Assembly: GCA_001600175.1 (NCBI GenBank)
Contig: BCJC01000005.1
Coordinates: forward strand, 910,471 to 974,470
DNA: 64,000 nt
Reading direction: 5' to 3'
DNA from: Erythrobasidium yunnanense
Taxonomy: Eukaryota; Basidiomycota; Cystobasidiomycetes; Erythrobasidiales; Erythrobasidiaceae
The translations under genes were made by a program, and so were the position numbers. Position 1 is the stretch's first letter, and each line of letters starts with the position of its first letter. The notes beneath the pieces were generated by a model, which was not told the DNA's origin, did not search any database, and was given only the letters and a program-made list of their open reading frames with translations. Positions 45,802 to 56,976 of the stretch are shown piece after piece.

Positions 45802-46305
45802 ATGACTGAGGACAGGCACGAGCCAACTACTGGCTCTTCCATACGGTTGGCCCAGTCAAGTTGACCGTCAAGAACTCAATACTGGTACGGTTGGATACCT
45901 TTTACTCAAATGCAAACACAGCTCAGCGATACGGTCAGCTTAATCCTGAACTTCCACGTCCAGCATCCAGCGGCAGTCAAAGATTTTCGCGTAGACCATG
46001 TTGAGACAGAGATAGTACCGGCAGTAGTCGTTGATCAAGGTCCTTCAGTATCGGAAAGTCAATCCTTCAAAATGTTTGACCTCAACGACAAGTCCTTCAA
46101 TCATAAGGCAATCACACTACTTCTGGTTCCCTGCTGGTATTATCACCTCAGCAATCCCGCCCACCCTCTCCGTAAGCCGGTACAGCTAGCAACCTCCGGC
46201 GTTCGAGTCGCCCGCTCGTCATCCTCTGGCGTGGCAGCAGCTTTGCTTCAGCTTCTACCTCGACGTCCTCCGCTCCTGCAAAGTCGATCTGATCTCTCCT
46301 CGTAA
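45802..46305 (+). CDS. orphan protein behind a TATA box
   Basis: Inferred exons 45802-45845 and 45939-46305 give 136 residues. It begins MTEDRHEPTTGSSIRLILNF and continues with DFRVDHVETEIVPAVVV and KMFDLNDKSFNHKAITLLLV. No known domain is recognised. The order of D-x-V-E-T-E-I-V-P followed by a Lys-containing strand and L-V-P-C-W faintly recalls the orphan pair at 39.6-41.4 kb. Downstream (46210-46610) another frame encodes Ser/Ala-rich repeats (ASASTSTSSAPAKS, ASASTASSATAKSASS) broken by stops, so the gene may once have been longer or have more introns. Donor GTTGGC is weak. Confidence 0.4.
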
Positions 46306-47452
46306 AGCGTATCACCGACTTCGCTCAGCAAGTCGTCGTCATCTACCGCTAAGCCCCCATAGGCGTCGCTTCAGCATCTACTGCGTCTTCCGCTACTGCC
46401 AAGTCGGCATCGTCATCATCTATCGCAAAGCGTACCGTATCTAGCTCAGCTGCTCGCGCTTCGGCCTCTTCTCGCGCCAGATCGACATCTTCTTCTGCCA
46501 GAATTGCAGCCTTCCCCGGGGCTGGCCATGTCCTATCTTCCGCGTTAGATCCTTTACCTCCATTCGAAAGGCCGGCATGTAACCTTGGTCTCGACTTCCT
46601 GCATTCAGGACGCTGAGTGGACTCCTACCTGTAAGCTCCGCTCCTCCACCAACGACAAGCGCTGACGACATTATTTCTGCCCGCAAGTCTCCCAATTGGG
46701 CAGACTCGTGCCCCGACGCAGACGGCCCAAATCGAATGGGAGCAGTACGAGGCATGCGATGGCATCGAAGTTTAAAGCGGCAAAGGGAGCATCGCAAAGT
46801 ACATCAATAACTCGTGCAGTTTGATTGAGCTGAGGGTCTGCTTCCCTGGTCTGGATCTATCTAGCCTGTCCATCAAGCTAGCTCCATTTGAGCCCGGTGT
46901 CCCGGAGACGCCATGCTGAACACTATGCCCGACCTTCTGGTTTCAAGGAGGGCCCGATGCTGCGGGGAGCCTGTTTAGAGCGATATCATCTGATAGTAAG
47001 CTCAATGGCTCACTCTGTACCTCCATACCAGAGACTGACTATTCGTCTAGTACCTCAGCCTTCCTCTTCGAGCGTATATCGAGGCTATGCTGTCCTTTCG
47101 GCGGTACCAAAGCCTGTACATCTGGTTTGCATATACCTTTGAAGGGTGCTGTGAAGGCGACCGGGCCTGGGTCAAAAGCCCAGACGATGCAGTCGACGAC
47201 GTTGCCTGGGCGGTGAAAGTCGTGCAATGCAGTAAAGTGACGCTGCCCGACATGTCGGTAGACTGAATGGATCGCTACTGCGCGAACACGGTCCGTTACG
47301 GCTTGGCGATGTAGGACAATTCAGCCTCCAGCAACTTATCCGTCTCTCGTATCTGCTCTTTTAGCGGGCATCCGACACAGTAGCACAAGGATATCAGTGT
47401 CATTTGAACGCGAATTCAGAGCCTACCATTTCTTCGGCGCACGGGGTCATGG
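46306..47452. other. gene-poor region with decayed-looking coding remnants
   Basis: 46306-46612 reads as Ser/Ala-rich repeats in one plus frame. 46850-47210 has a plus-strand frame with protein-like composition (for example LHIPLKGAVKATGPGSKAQT) but no start, stop-free length or splice pattern. No repeat ends or transposon motifs were found. Confidence 0.35.
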
Positions 47453-47926
47453 ATGATAACATCTTCTCATCGATGGGTGTTCAGTACCAAGGCTGAAGCG
47501 GGAGACGCAATCCTCTTGAAAGAAGGAGGGATGGGGCAAGCGAGACTGGAGACCTGGTGTTCCTACGCATCGCTGCAACGAGCTTACGGCGTTGGAAGCA
47601 TTGAATTGCTGCTTTCGGCCCTGGAACGACATCCTGAAGATCGCAAGATCGACATTGCTGTAACGATGGCTGCAGTCTGCTGGGCTGCTCGCGTGTTCGA
47701 GGCGCCGATTCCCTCATCCTCCTCCGCAAATGCAAGGAATGTAGACCAGAATCCTAGCTCTTCCATAGATAGTCCACCACGATGCAGATGGAAACATATG
47801 GACGGCGATGCACCATGGATCACGGAGCGCTCGACAGGGTCGGTGGGAATCCTGGGTGTACCTCTGCCGACTGTCTTGGCGAGGTCGTACTCGATGAAGA
47901 GAAGAGAGACAGCCTGTCCTCATTGA
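47453..47926 (+). CDS. hypothetical helical protein
   Basis: Open frame of 157 codons containing likely helices (RLETWCSYASLQRAYGVG, SIELLLSALERHPEDRK, DIAVTMAAVCWAARVFEAP), then a Ser/Asn-rich part. No family recognised. A second plus frame (47782-48147) overlaps and runs antisense into the methyltransferase gene, and is probably a shadow. An exon upstream beginning MDDNIFSSMGVQYQ at 47451 is another possible start. Confidence 0.4.
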   Translation: MITSSHRWVFSTKAEAGDAILLKEGGMGQARLETWCSYASLQRAYGVGSIELLLSALERHPEDRKIDIAVTMAAVCWAARVFEAPIPSSSSANARNVDQNPSSSIDSPPRCRWKHMDGDAPWITERSTGSVGILGVPLPTVLARSYSMKRRETACPH

Positions 47927-48001
47927 CTTTGGAGAAGGCGGCTATGTACAAGAAGCTACGAAAGAATCGGAATCGAGGTGCCCGCGAAGCGGAACCGAAT
48001 A

Positions 48002-48959
48002 TCAAAACCTTATACGATAGTATCGATGAGGATACTGTCCTTCTCCTTTGTCTAGCTCTCGTACTTCCAACATTCGCAGGCCAACGCTTCGCACTTCGTT
48101 TTCAAAGGCTGAAACATCGGCTACGTGAGTATGTCGCAGGGGAATGACCAGGTGAAAGACTCCATCTTTTCGCAGCAAGTTCCGAATGACGCTGACTACC
48201 AATTTGCCATGCTCTCGCTCGTACACTATATCTGCTCCGAGAACGATATCGTAGGGCTCTTCGGCTTCTTGCGAGCCTAGATAGTCTCGCCAATCGAGCT
48301 TGCGAACGAAATGTCGAACGCTTGTGGAGGCTGCGAGATTGGATGTGACGTTCCATTGTAAAGTAGCCAGAGTGGTAGCATCGTAGTCGGTGAAATGCAC
48401 TTCTGCCCGAATTTGCAGTAGCCGGAAGGCTTTCGAAGCTGCTATCCCTGCCAAGCCCGTTCCGCTCCCCAGCTCCAAGATCCTCAGAGGTGCAGCATAT
48501 TCTGTACCAAAGTACGACTGCGGGCTAGCCAGCAGCACAGATGCTAGCAGCTTGCCAGACGACCAGGTGCAGAATCCGGTTGCATCGACCGAATTCATGT
48601 GGGTGGAGCGGACATGGATATCGATAGGCTCGTCAGATAGAGGAGAAGAGAATGTATATGTAGATAAGGTATCATCGCCAGCTGTAGCTAGCCATTCAGC
48701 GGAGGCAAGGAAGCCAAGTAGAGCAATCTTGCAGACATTTGGCACCAGACAAGCGTTGTAGGAGGGTAGCAGCTTGATCTAAGATCTCCTCATCTTCCGA
48801 AAGCTTCATGAGCCTGGTCAACCAGGTATTTGCATGCTGAATCTCAAGCTCGTCCAGCGTCGCGAGATCATGCTCGCTTAAGAAGTTAAGGCCAGCTTGT
48901 ATATCTTGTATAGATGTGGTATGCTTGATTGTAGGCAGGACTGCCGATGGATTGACCAT
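48002..48959 (-). CDS. protein-lysine methyltransferase, family 16 (METTL21/EFM-like)
   Basis: Two exons, 48746-48959 and 48002-48687, 299 residues. The N-terminal 70 residues form helices (DLATLDELEIQHANTWLTRL). The class I fold begins TGFCTWSSGKLLASVL, then LRILELGSGTGLAGIAA (motif I), VHFTDYDATTLATLQWNV (acidic loop and Asn), FVRKLDWRDYL, and YDIVLGADIVYE in place of the D/NPPY motif. These are the marks of seven-beta-strand lysine methyltransferases, whose known fungal members modify elongation factors. The substrate cannot be told. The intron donor GTGCCA is weak, but the join (RLS|ATAGDD) is in frame. Confidence 0.85.
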
Positions 48960-49025
48960 TCATGCATCAATTCGGTAAGCATGAAGCAAACCTGCAGTTC
49001 TCGTTGCTGCCAACTATTTCTCAAC

Positions 49026-50157
49026 ATGGTCTTTCGTCAAGCTCTTTCGCATGCTTTGCGAACATCAGCGACAGCTCAAACGCGCAGAACTGCTGCTGCT
49101 GCTCCCTCTCGGACAAGGCCGTTTGCTGGAACCCCGAAAAGATGGGCTTCGTCAGTATCTCCCTCAAGCAGCGTCGACCCTACAGACAGACAGATCATCG
49201 ACTTGCTGTGTATGTGCAGCGAGGTGCGAACGAGAAAGCGACAGCTCATGGCTTGGCCCATATTTCTACAGCCAAAGGCATTGAAAACATGGCAGCTTCT
49301 GATTTGGACGGCGCAAAGCAAGCATTCGAAAGGAGTCTGGAGATTAGAGAGACTCCAGGTTAGCTCAGGACGAAAGACCGAGCATCGAATGCTAGTTCTG
49401 ACGAATGCTTACATCCGTAACCTGAAACTAGCCGCGTTATACAACCTCGCCCTTACGTACTGCACCAAAGGCTAGCATCTACGATACAATACTGATGCTC
49501 AAAACTAGTCAATACCAGCTAGGGCAGCTACCGGAATGTATAAAATCCTTTGAACGGTCGTTGGTGCTACAGCCTTCGGCCGATGCACATAGTAAGCTAT
49601 GCGCTCTGCTCTTGCGAAGTAAGGTCGGGGTCCATCTGACCTCGTTGTCAGCCAATGTCGCTTCCGCTTTCATCCTATCTACTCCTCCGATGCCTGTAAA
49701 AGCGATCGAGCATTTACAAGTGAGTCCATAGTCGCATGTCTTCGTATTTTGTGTCTGATGACGATATCATCTTTCCAGAAAGCGCTTGAGCTAGCGCCAT
49801 CAGACGGGTCAGCCGGACTCCTTTGTTGTGACGAGATACAAACTGACCGCTTCTTCCAGCGAAATCAACTTCAATATGGGAGTGATCTTCGAAGCGAGTA
49901 AGGATTGCGAACCACGGCCATCCAGCCAAAATCTGGATCACAGCTAATATGCCTTGCTTCAGCCGAAAAACTTGAAGATGCGCTCAAGGAATATACACGC
50001 GCAAAAGAACTTGGCATAGAGCGAGCCGCACAATGTATAAGAAACGTAAGCTGTCACAAGGTCTATTATCATAGCAGGAACGCGACTGACAGTGCACAAA
50101 TAGGTCGGCGGCAAAATCGTAGAACGGAAACGACAAGCTGCAGGTAGCAGCGAGTGA
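49026..50157 (+). CDS. TPR protein with probable mitochondrial presequence
   Basis: Nine inferred exons: 49026-49154, 49220-49358, 49432-49456, 49509-49591, 49652-49719, 49779-49807, 49860-49897, 49963-50045 and 50104-50157, summing to 215 residues. The first exon is an Arg/Ser/Ala-rich, acid-free stretch (MVFRQALSHALRTSATAQTR), a good matrix-targeting signal. The rest is TPR-like helices: ASDLDGAKQAFERSLEIR, ALYNLALTQYQLGQLPECIKSFERSLVL, KAIEHLQKALELAP, INFNMGVIFEATEKLEDALKEYTRAKELG. Exon 3 is 25 bp. Function unknown; a role in mitochondrial assembly is a guess. Confidence 0.8.
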
Positions 50158-50695
50158 ATACTATCATGATAGATAAGTCATGTCAATATCGTCCTCGACC
50201 GGCTGTCTTCCTTCACAAATTCTTGTTGATGGAAAGCGTAAATTGCATTCCTGTCGAAATGGCCTTTGCGTGACGCGCCTTGTCATTCACCATGTCTTGC
50301 ATGCGTTTGCAGCAATTCCAATGCAGCTCTTCACCTGCGAACTCCAGCTTGGCTGATGCACAAGCTTCCCTTTGACGTTATCGCGGCAATGATCGTACCT
50401 TACGAAAGTCGCCGATGAGCCTGCAACGTGACGGAGCCTGCATAAACAGGCCTGCTCCTACGCTTTCCACCATAATCAGACGACAGACCTCTATCGCAAA
50501 CCATCTCGATACATCCGCGTTTACTTTTCCTGGACTTTTCGCCAAGTGACGTTATTTGCCGAGCATTTTTTCGAAGTCCAAGAAGTACTTTGCGCAGCAA
50601 GACAGAAGATTTCGGCGCTTCCTTCGCTGCCTCATGTACGACTGTTGAGCTTCTGCTGGACACTTGGAGACACGAACAAGGCACCAACAGAAGCG
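50158..50695. other. spacer upstream of the GH105-like gene
   Basis: About 540 bp between the TPR gene and the hydrolase start on the same strand. No gene or clear motif seen. Confidence 0.5.
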
Positions 50696-52337
50696 ATGTC
50701 ACCCCTGTCAGCGCTAGCTTGCGCATTGGCACTCTTTGGTCCGCTATCATCGTCAATCTGGAACAACGGAAGACCAACCGCAGCAGTTCACGCATACGCT
50801 GTACCATCACGGCTCGCAGAAAGACAAGCAGCTACTTATGAAACACTCTCAGAAGATCTTATCATTCTTATGCAACAAAGGGTCGATGAGACGGCAGTAG
50901 GAAGGTAGAATGCAGCTTGATGCGGACAAGTATTGATAGATAGCTGACATGGCTTCAATGAACAGCTGGGAGAACGGAACACACGCGGAAGCCGTACTCG
51001 AATATCACTTCCCAGAAATGGCCGTCTTTTCCTTGAAAGCTCTGCCTGTCACTTCTTCTATGGCGATTCCTACTCCAGTCAACCAAATTGCAATCGATAC
51101 ACTGGCACAACGGAGTCCTTCCACAAGGATGTTTGTGGCCGATGGATCGGCTGGAGACCCAGCAAGCTTGGGTATAGCTGTCTTGCTAGCAAACGCAACC
51201 GTTCCGGATGTCAATTTTACACCTCAAGTGAACGAACAGAATACCTTTCTTTTTCAGACGGCGCCCCGGACGTCAGATGGTGCTCTTTCGCACAGAGTCA
51301 GCGAGGTTCAGCTCTGGTCGGACTTCGTAGCGATGTAAGCTCTCACACATGATCGATAAACGAATATATTGATGGAAACATTCACCTTCGTAGGGTCCCA
51401 CCGTATCTGGCTTACTACGGTGTCATGATGGGAGACGATGCGTCTTTGCTAGCAGCTTGTGAGCTACAGACTGACCAGAAGGTACAGATAGAATACTGAT
51501 ATCTAACGATCACTTTCAGACGACCAAATACGTCTGTATCGCCAATACTTGACCAATGGTACCGGTCTATGGCGGCACATCATGCTCGGCAATCAGATCA
51601 AGACGGATGAAGGGTACTGGGCGACAGGAAATGCCTGGGCAGCGTGGGGTATGTCACGCGTATTGGCAAGCTTCATGCAACCGGCCTACCAAGGGCGCTA
51701 TGACAATCTCAAGGCGAATCTACACACTTGGATCGTACAGACTCTCACCGATAGCTTTGTATACTTGGATGTGAGCCATTGTCAGCTTTCCTAGGCAAAG
51801 TGCTGAATATCCGAGCAGGAATCTACTGGCCTACTTCCTAACTATCTTGGCGAGAACGTCTTTCTGGACGCCTCATCAACAGCATTGATGGCAGCAACAT
51901 CGTATCGGCTTGCGCAGCTCGGAGTCGACAACACCACTGTTCCTTCAGCAGATATTGCTCGTCGAGCTGTATTCGCACGCATAAACACCACGACAGGCTG
52001 GCTTGATCCAGTCGTAGATCCCATGGACTGGAGTCGCCAAGGCAAAGAAAGTCCCGAAGGACAATCGTTCACTGTCATCTTGGCAGCGGCGCATCGGGAC
52101 TACTCGAACGTACTCGCTTCCAACTCTATACCGTCCAATAATTTCGCGAGGACACAGCAGCGGGGTGCTGCACACATGCAGTCCGTACCGGTGTACGCTG
52201 TGGTTGTCGCTCTGCTTGTGACTCTGGTGTGGAATGACCTTGTAAATCTGATTAACATCCCCTGTATCGTTCGACCTGCACCTAGAGCAGATATAGCATA
52301 TCCATCCTTTACGAATAATAACGCCACATGTATATAG
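50696..52337 (+). CDS. secreted GH105/GH88-like glycoside hydrolase with C-terminal hydrophobic segment
   Basis: Five exons (50696-50904, 50966-51334, 51394-51458, 51520-51770, 51819-52337), 470 residues. An N-terminal signal peptide is likely (LSALACALALFGPLSSS). The (alpha/alpha)6-barrel pattern follows: SWENGTHAEAVLEYHF, VPPYLAYYGVMMGDD, LGNQIKTDEGYWATGNAWAA with the WATGNAW block typical of unsaturated rhamnogalacturonyl hydrolases and their fungal relatives, and DASSTALMAATSYRLAQLG. Near the C-terminus, VYAVVVALLVTLVW could be a GPI or membrane anchor, with about 45 polar residues after it. Predicted to act on cell-wall or plant-derived sugars outside the cell; the substrate is inferred only. 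Confidence 0.8.
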
Positions 52338-52379
52338 TACAACATATAACGACCTGCAATAGATACGGACTCCTAGACT

Positions 52380-53293
52380 TCATGTCACAAGTAGCTTGCT
52401 GAGCTCTTCCTTCAGCTGACCCTCGATCGGGACAGGCCGTCGTGTTGTCGGATCGACAAAAACATGTGTCATTTCTGCTGTTGATGCAGCGGTTCTGCTA
52501 TGTAGCTTGAGGGATCGGCCGAAGATATTGCTATCCAGATCACTCGTGCGCGACTGCTCTTCGGCCTTAAAGAGTGCGACTGCATACGTTACGGAGGTGC
52601 GGCCAAGTCTGCGGAATAACACTCAGCGCATGCTCAAGCTCCAGATATGGTGTACTCCCTTCTTGACTGCTAAGCCTGCTATCACGGGTTCCGGGAACTC
52701 CAAAGCAGCTTGGTATTGTATATTTGAGGCTATGACGAGACCGATGGGCGTTTTCGAGGAGCTGGGTGCTACTCCACATACTTTCACCAGGTACTCGTTG
52801 ATGATGGCATCGAAGTAGGTGATGTAGACGGCACTGCAGTACCCGGTCAGGGGACGGTCTGTACTGTGAATGGCTAGATAGCTTGCTTATTGAGATGATC
52901 ACTGGATGCAGATTATGCATTAGGCGATTGCGGATCCCGTTCAAGGCTTTGCATGCCTACTACATGTCGTTCTCATGCCATTTTGTCTGCAAGGCAGTCG
53001 CTCAGTTGAGAGTCGATGCAAATGGGAGGTAGAGGCACCTGAAAGGGGAGGAAATATTTATAATAGGCAGCATCGGTCGTCGTTGCAGAAGGACTATTCT
53101 CGCTTTCTGGTGCAGTTGCCGGTTGAGCCGGGGTCTGTTTTGCATATAGACAGGTCAGAGGCTTTGCTGGTCGAAGGCAGGTGGGAAAGGGAGCTTGCGA
53201 TGTGGTTCTGAACGAGTGTGAGCCGCTCTTGCGCCTTCGTTGACATGTTTGTACGAAGACAACCAGGATCTCATTTCGAAGGGTCGACAACAT
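52380..53293 (-). CDS. 4-hydroxybenzoyl-CoA-thioesterase-like (hotdog) protein
   Basis: Exons 53039-53293, 52964-52986 (23 bp), 52887-52901 (15 bp), about 52656-52833 and 52380-52608. The N-terminal 70 residues are Arg/Ser-rich, possibly mitochondrial. The hotdog core is assembled over four exons: YYKYFLPFQ, KWHENDIDHLNNAVYITYFD (the catalytic Asp-x-x-x-His-x-Asn-Asn helix), SNIQYQAALEFPEP, then LGRTSVTYAVALF. The 15-bp exon ends at a GC donor (GCAAGC). The last junction is not clean: the conserved VKK|LGRTSV needs a join that no GT or GC donor provides in phase. It may therefore be a non-canonical site or a one-base sequence error. Confidence 0.75.
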
Positions 53294-53549
53294 GGCCAGT
53301 TGGGGGGAATGATAAGACTGCTGTCAATATGACTTCCCATTAGAGCGGGTACTCCAGAGCTCCTGCTCCTGCAGAAGCCAGGAAGACATAGATGATTACT
53401 AAGCAACGTACCGGGGCGGGGTTTTGATGTCCCGTTTAGAAGCGGGTAACGACGGTTCGGCAGGTGAGGTTTGATTCTCTGTTAGACTCTGCCTCTCTGC
53501 TCTGCTCCAATCGCAATCCTCAACTGAATAGTATTCTTAGTCTCTCACT

Positions 53550-54833
53550 ATGCCTGCAACAAACGGAACCTCGAGCAGACCTTTCAAGAACGGCGTGTGG
53601 GTCCTGACAAGCTTGAAGCAGCTAAAACAGATGCTGATCTTGACTGTAGATGGTGCCCTCTCGTCACACCCTTCACAAAGGATGAGGAAATCGACTATGA
53701 CAACCTTAAGAAGCAGGTAGTCCGTCTGGCGAATGCTGGAATGGGCATAACTCTACTCGGCACAAACGGAGAGGGTGGGCGGACGCTCTTTCTTGACCAA
53801 AAGTGTATGCAGCATAAGCTGATGATTACTGTGTTACCGTCAAACAGCCTCCCACCTATCCGACTCGGAAAGATCAGGCACAATCAAAGCTACACGCGAA
53901 GCACTCGACTCTGCAGGACACACCACCGTACCTATCCTCGTAGGAACTGGAACTGGCTCTGCGAAAGAGACCGTCAAGCTATGCAAAGAAGCCAAAGAGG
54001 CTGGAGCAGACTATGCCATCGTAATCTTCCCTGGTAAGAAGGCTGACAGAGACCGTGAGAACTGCATACTAATGTAACAAACAGGCTACTTCGCCTTTGC
54101 GATGGGCAAGAACCGCGCCGCTCTGAAGAAGTACTTTGTCCAGGTGCTTGACGAATCTCCCCTCCCAATCATGGTAAATCACAGCTTTCCGCACGTCCTT
54201 GATAGATCTGTCTGACTGTTGAACATTCTAGATCTACAACTTCCCAGGTGCAGCAGCAGGTGTCGATCTCGACTCCGACTTCATCATCGAGCTCAGCGAG
54301 CACCAAAACTGCTTCGGGACGAAGCTCACCTGCGCCGGTATCGGTAAAGGTCTTCGCATTGCAGCGCACACTCAGTCGAAAGAGTACCTTTCTCGCCATG
54401 GGCCGTTTCAAGTCCTTCCAGGCTTTTCAGACTATCTCCTGCCTGCGCTTGTCTCTGGCCAGACGGGATGCATTACAGGTGTGCAGCATCTACCATACTG
54501 CTGATGTACTTGACTGATACAATCTTTTCTGTAGGTACCGGTAATGTAATCCCGAAAGTCATCGTCAAGCTCTACAACACTGCAGTGAAGGCTCTCGAGT
54601 CCGGCGATTCCAAGCTCATGCAAGAAGCTCAGCGTCTGCAGTTGATCGTGTCCAAGGCAGACTGGTGCATCGTGAAAGCTGGAATTGGCGGTACCAAGTA
54701 TGCTCTTGATGCGCACATCCAGCAGGGTCTTGGTGGATATCCGCGCAACCCTATTCCAGAAGCTGATGATGCCTGCAAGGCTATGGTCGATAGAGATATG
54801 AAGGAGGCCTTGGATCTCGAGAAGTCGTTGTAG
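53550..54833 (+). CDS. DapA-family class I aldolase
   Basis: Six exons (53550-53596, 53650-53774, 53848-54033, 54085-54173, 54232-54478, 54535-54833), 330 residues. TIM-barrel of the dihydrodipicolinate synthase / N-acetylneuraminate lyase family: WCPLVTPFTKDEEIDYD, GITLLGTNGEG (GTTGE-like site), VPILVGTGTGSAKETVKLCK, IYNFPGAAAGVDLD with the active-site Tyr, and NCFGTKLTCAGIGK with the Schiff-base Lys. Fungi make lysine another way, so it is not a lysine enzyme. Known fungal relatives are 2-keto-3-deoxy sugar-acid aldolases (L-rhamnonate, L-galactonate) and hydroxyproline-type aldolases. The close GH105-like gene fits sugar-acid use. Confidence 0.9.
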
Positions 54834-54884
54834 AGTTACCCGGGATTGAGTCTGTGCGGCAATCTCTTATATGCTGATCTCAGG

Positions 54885-55895
54885 CTACTCGCTGCCTTCT
54901 GTCCCGTCAGAGTCTTCTTCGCTGTCATTCTCTTGCTGTTGAGCGTTGTCGTCCGCTTCTTGCGGGACCTGACCTTGTTGCTGAACTTCGCCTTCACCTT
55001 CACCCCCGCCAGCAGCGGCCGTAGCAGCAGCATGAGCAGCCGCAGCGGCTGCATCATCATTCAAATGTACATTAGCTTCAATTATGCCTTCAAGTCGAAG
55101 CAGCGTGACACGCACCTTCTGCCTCGAGTCCGGCAAAGTAATTCAGGTCGGGCTCCTCTCCTTCCCAAGGTAGTAGATCTTCCAATGCTAGGTCTGTCCA
55201 TGTATGTATATGGCGCGTGTGCGGATTGCCTTTCAGACCCATTTTCGTCGAACGCGCCGAGGGCCTAAGAGGCAGCAACGAGAGCGTGTAAGGGTTACCG
55301 TATGGAAAGGAAGGATGTGAAGCAGTAGGGAGGACGTCTGCGCGCTCATATATCAGCTTCAGGGCTTGCTTCCAAAGGTCAGCTTAGAACCGACTGTTGT
55401 CTTCTTCCTCTTGCAAAGGCGGCACAAGCCCAGCTGGAACTTCGATGTCTATGATAACACAGCACAGTCATAATTCAGACGTTCGTCTTCGGGGCGTGCT
55501 CAGGCTGGCATCTACCTTCTTCTGGCAGCGGCTCGTTCAGGATGTCGACATCTTCTGGATCGTCTAGCATACGCAGCTCATTCGCCGTCATATGCTGATA
55601 CGTATAGCGACTGTCGCTCATAATTAACGCTTCAGCAGTCCAGCTATCCTTGCGTAGCTGGGATGCGTTGACCGGACAAGCTGTGATGTTCGAACGCAGA
55701 CTGAAGACCCGCAACAGACTTGATGAACAAAAACAGCGAAGCAAATCACGATAGTTCTATGCACGATATGTCCTGGGCCAGTTCCCAAGATAGCTCGGCT
55801 GATCCCGTCCGTGCGCTCTCGAAGATGGCTTTGGGACTTATAGGGTTTCCTCTAGCTATTAACTGCTGCATGAGTGGCCAATTCAGGCTGCTCAT
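54885..55895 (-). CDS. conserved-looking protein, family not recognised
   Basis: Five inferred exons: 55765-55895, 55516-55700, 55441-55448 (8 bp), 55116-55368 and 54885-55048, in frame to 246 residues. It begins MSSLNWPLMQQLIARGNPIS, with helices and a middle block ALIMSDSRYTYQHMTANE and DPEDVDILNEPLPEED. After the tiny exon comes ALKLIYERADVLP and NPYTLSLLPLRPSAR. The C-terminus is Ala/Gly-rich, then acidic (ENDSEEDSDGTEGSE). The 8-bp exon makes the phase work and removes an in-frame TAA, but its donor (GTTCCA) is weak. Acidic tail and lack of membrane segments suggest a nuclear protein. I do not recognise the family. Confidence 0.6.
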
Positions 55896-56026
55896 ACTGT
55901 CATCATCATAACTCGTTACTCCAAAGATGAAACATCCCTTGTCTCATTCCTTTCTGGCTACACTCATCCGGACCAACGGTTCACAACTCTTGCAGCGAAC
56001 TGGTTGAAGCACTACAGGAATTCATT

Positions 56027-56730
56027 ATGCCTTACAAAGCCACTCCTCGAAAGGTCTTCAATCTCCACCCCGCACCTACGGGCATCGAAGCCAGCAAAGC
56101 AGCTGCCGATGAGGCTAGCCGAGCACGACGACCTTCAGATAATAGATTACAACCAAACTTGATCAGGTCCAATTCTATCGATCTCTCGAATGTAACGGCG
56201 AATGGTGCAATGACTGTCGATGCTTCCACGAGAGCCTCGCTGGCGAAACTCTCCAAACAGGTCATGCCTGACTCGCTGGACAAGGCTGAGGTTTTGGCGG
56301 CTCAAGCTCTGAAGATTACAAGCCAGTCTAAAGTTCGCTTTGATATGCTGCGACGGGCTGCTTATCTAGTCATCACCTTGAAAGGGTAGGTTTGCAGCTG
56401 CAGACAAGAGGTATCGGGAAGGAGGGCCTGACCACTGGTCTTTCCAGACAGATCGAGAGCAATCGCTACCAACTGGATCGGAAGCGGCAAGATATACAGC
56501 TCCTAAGCGATCAGCTCGAGTCTCGCGGAAGACAAAAGAGCCGCAGCAAGGCCGCTTCAGCCACCGATATTCAGAGTAAGCAGAAAGAGCTAGAGGTACA
56601 TGTCACCAACCTGCAGCGAAAGGAGGTAGAGCTTTTAGAGACTCATCAGCTGGCACTCAAGTGGCTTCGGCACTGGATCCGCTATTCAATACCTTTACAG
56701 ACGGTAGAAGAAGTGGAATCAGTTACATAA
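56027..56730 (+). CDS. coiled-coil protein, not recognised
   Basis: Exon 1 56027-56387 and exon 2 from about 56447, joined through GTAGGT...TTTCCAG. It has a basic N-terminus (MPYKATPRKVFNLHP), a Ser/Ala-rich stretch, a helical block (VRFDMLRRAAYLVITLKG), and then a long coiled coil (YQLDRKRQDIQLLSDQLE, QSKQKELEVHVTNLQRKEVE). The 3' end is uncertain: the frame closes at 56730, but a protein-like ORF in the next frame (56661-56891) could be a further exon. No family recognised. Confidence 0.55.
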
Positions 56731-56976
56731 GCACAGGAAGGGAGATAGGCGAGACAATGCTGCACAGCGTTTTCCTCTTTTCACACACTTACGTTCCTTA
56801 CGAGGTCAGGCAGGCTGGCTCGCCGACGCTTCGAATGTACGTGCCAAAGGCAGGGCACAATATACTTGCACCCTTCTCTCCACGTCCTTAACTGCTTGGA
56901 TGGGCAGTCATTTGACCTGAAGACCCCAGATCGCGTTTGCACCTTGACTCTGTACAGCAACAGCTATCTCGCCGAC

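Noticed and set aside
47782-48147. plus-strand ORF of 121 codons as a gene
   Set aside because: Its second half is antisense to the well-supported lysine methyltransferase, and the first half overlaps another plus frame with better composition.
53420-53510. tRNA-like fold near GGTTTGATTCTC
   Set aside because: No seven-base acceptor pairing or anticodon stem could be made; it lies in the 5' region of the aldolase gene.
55369-55440. stop-codon readthrough (UAA) in the unrecognised gene
   Set aside because: A 72-bp intron with branch-like CTGAC and an AG acceptor explains the frame, and the exon lengths then sum to a multiple of three.
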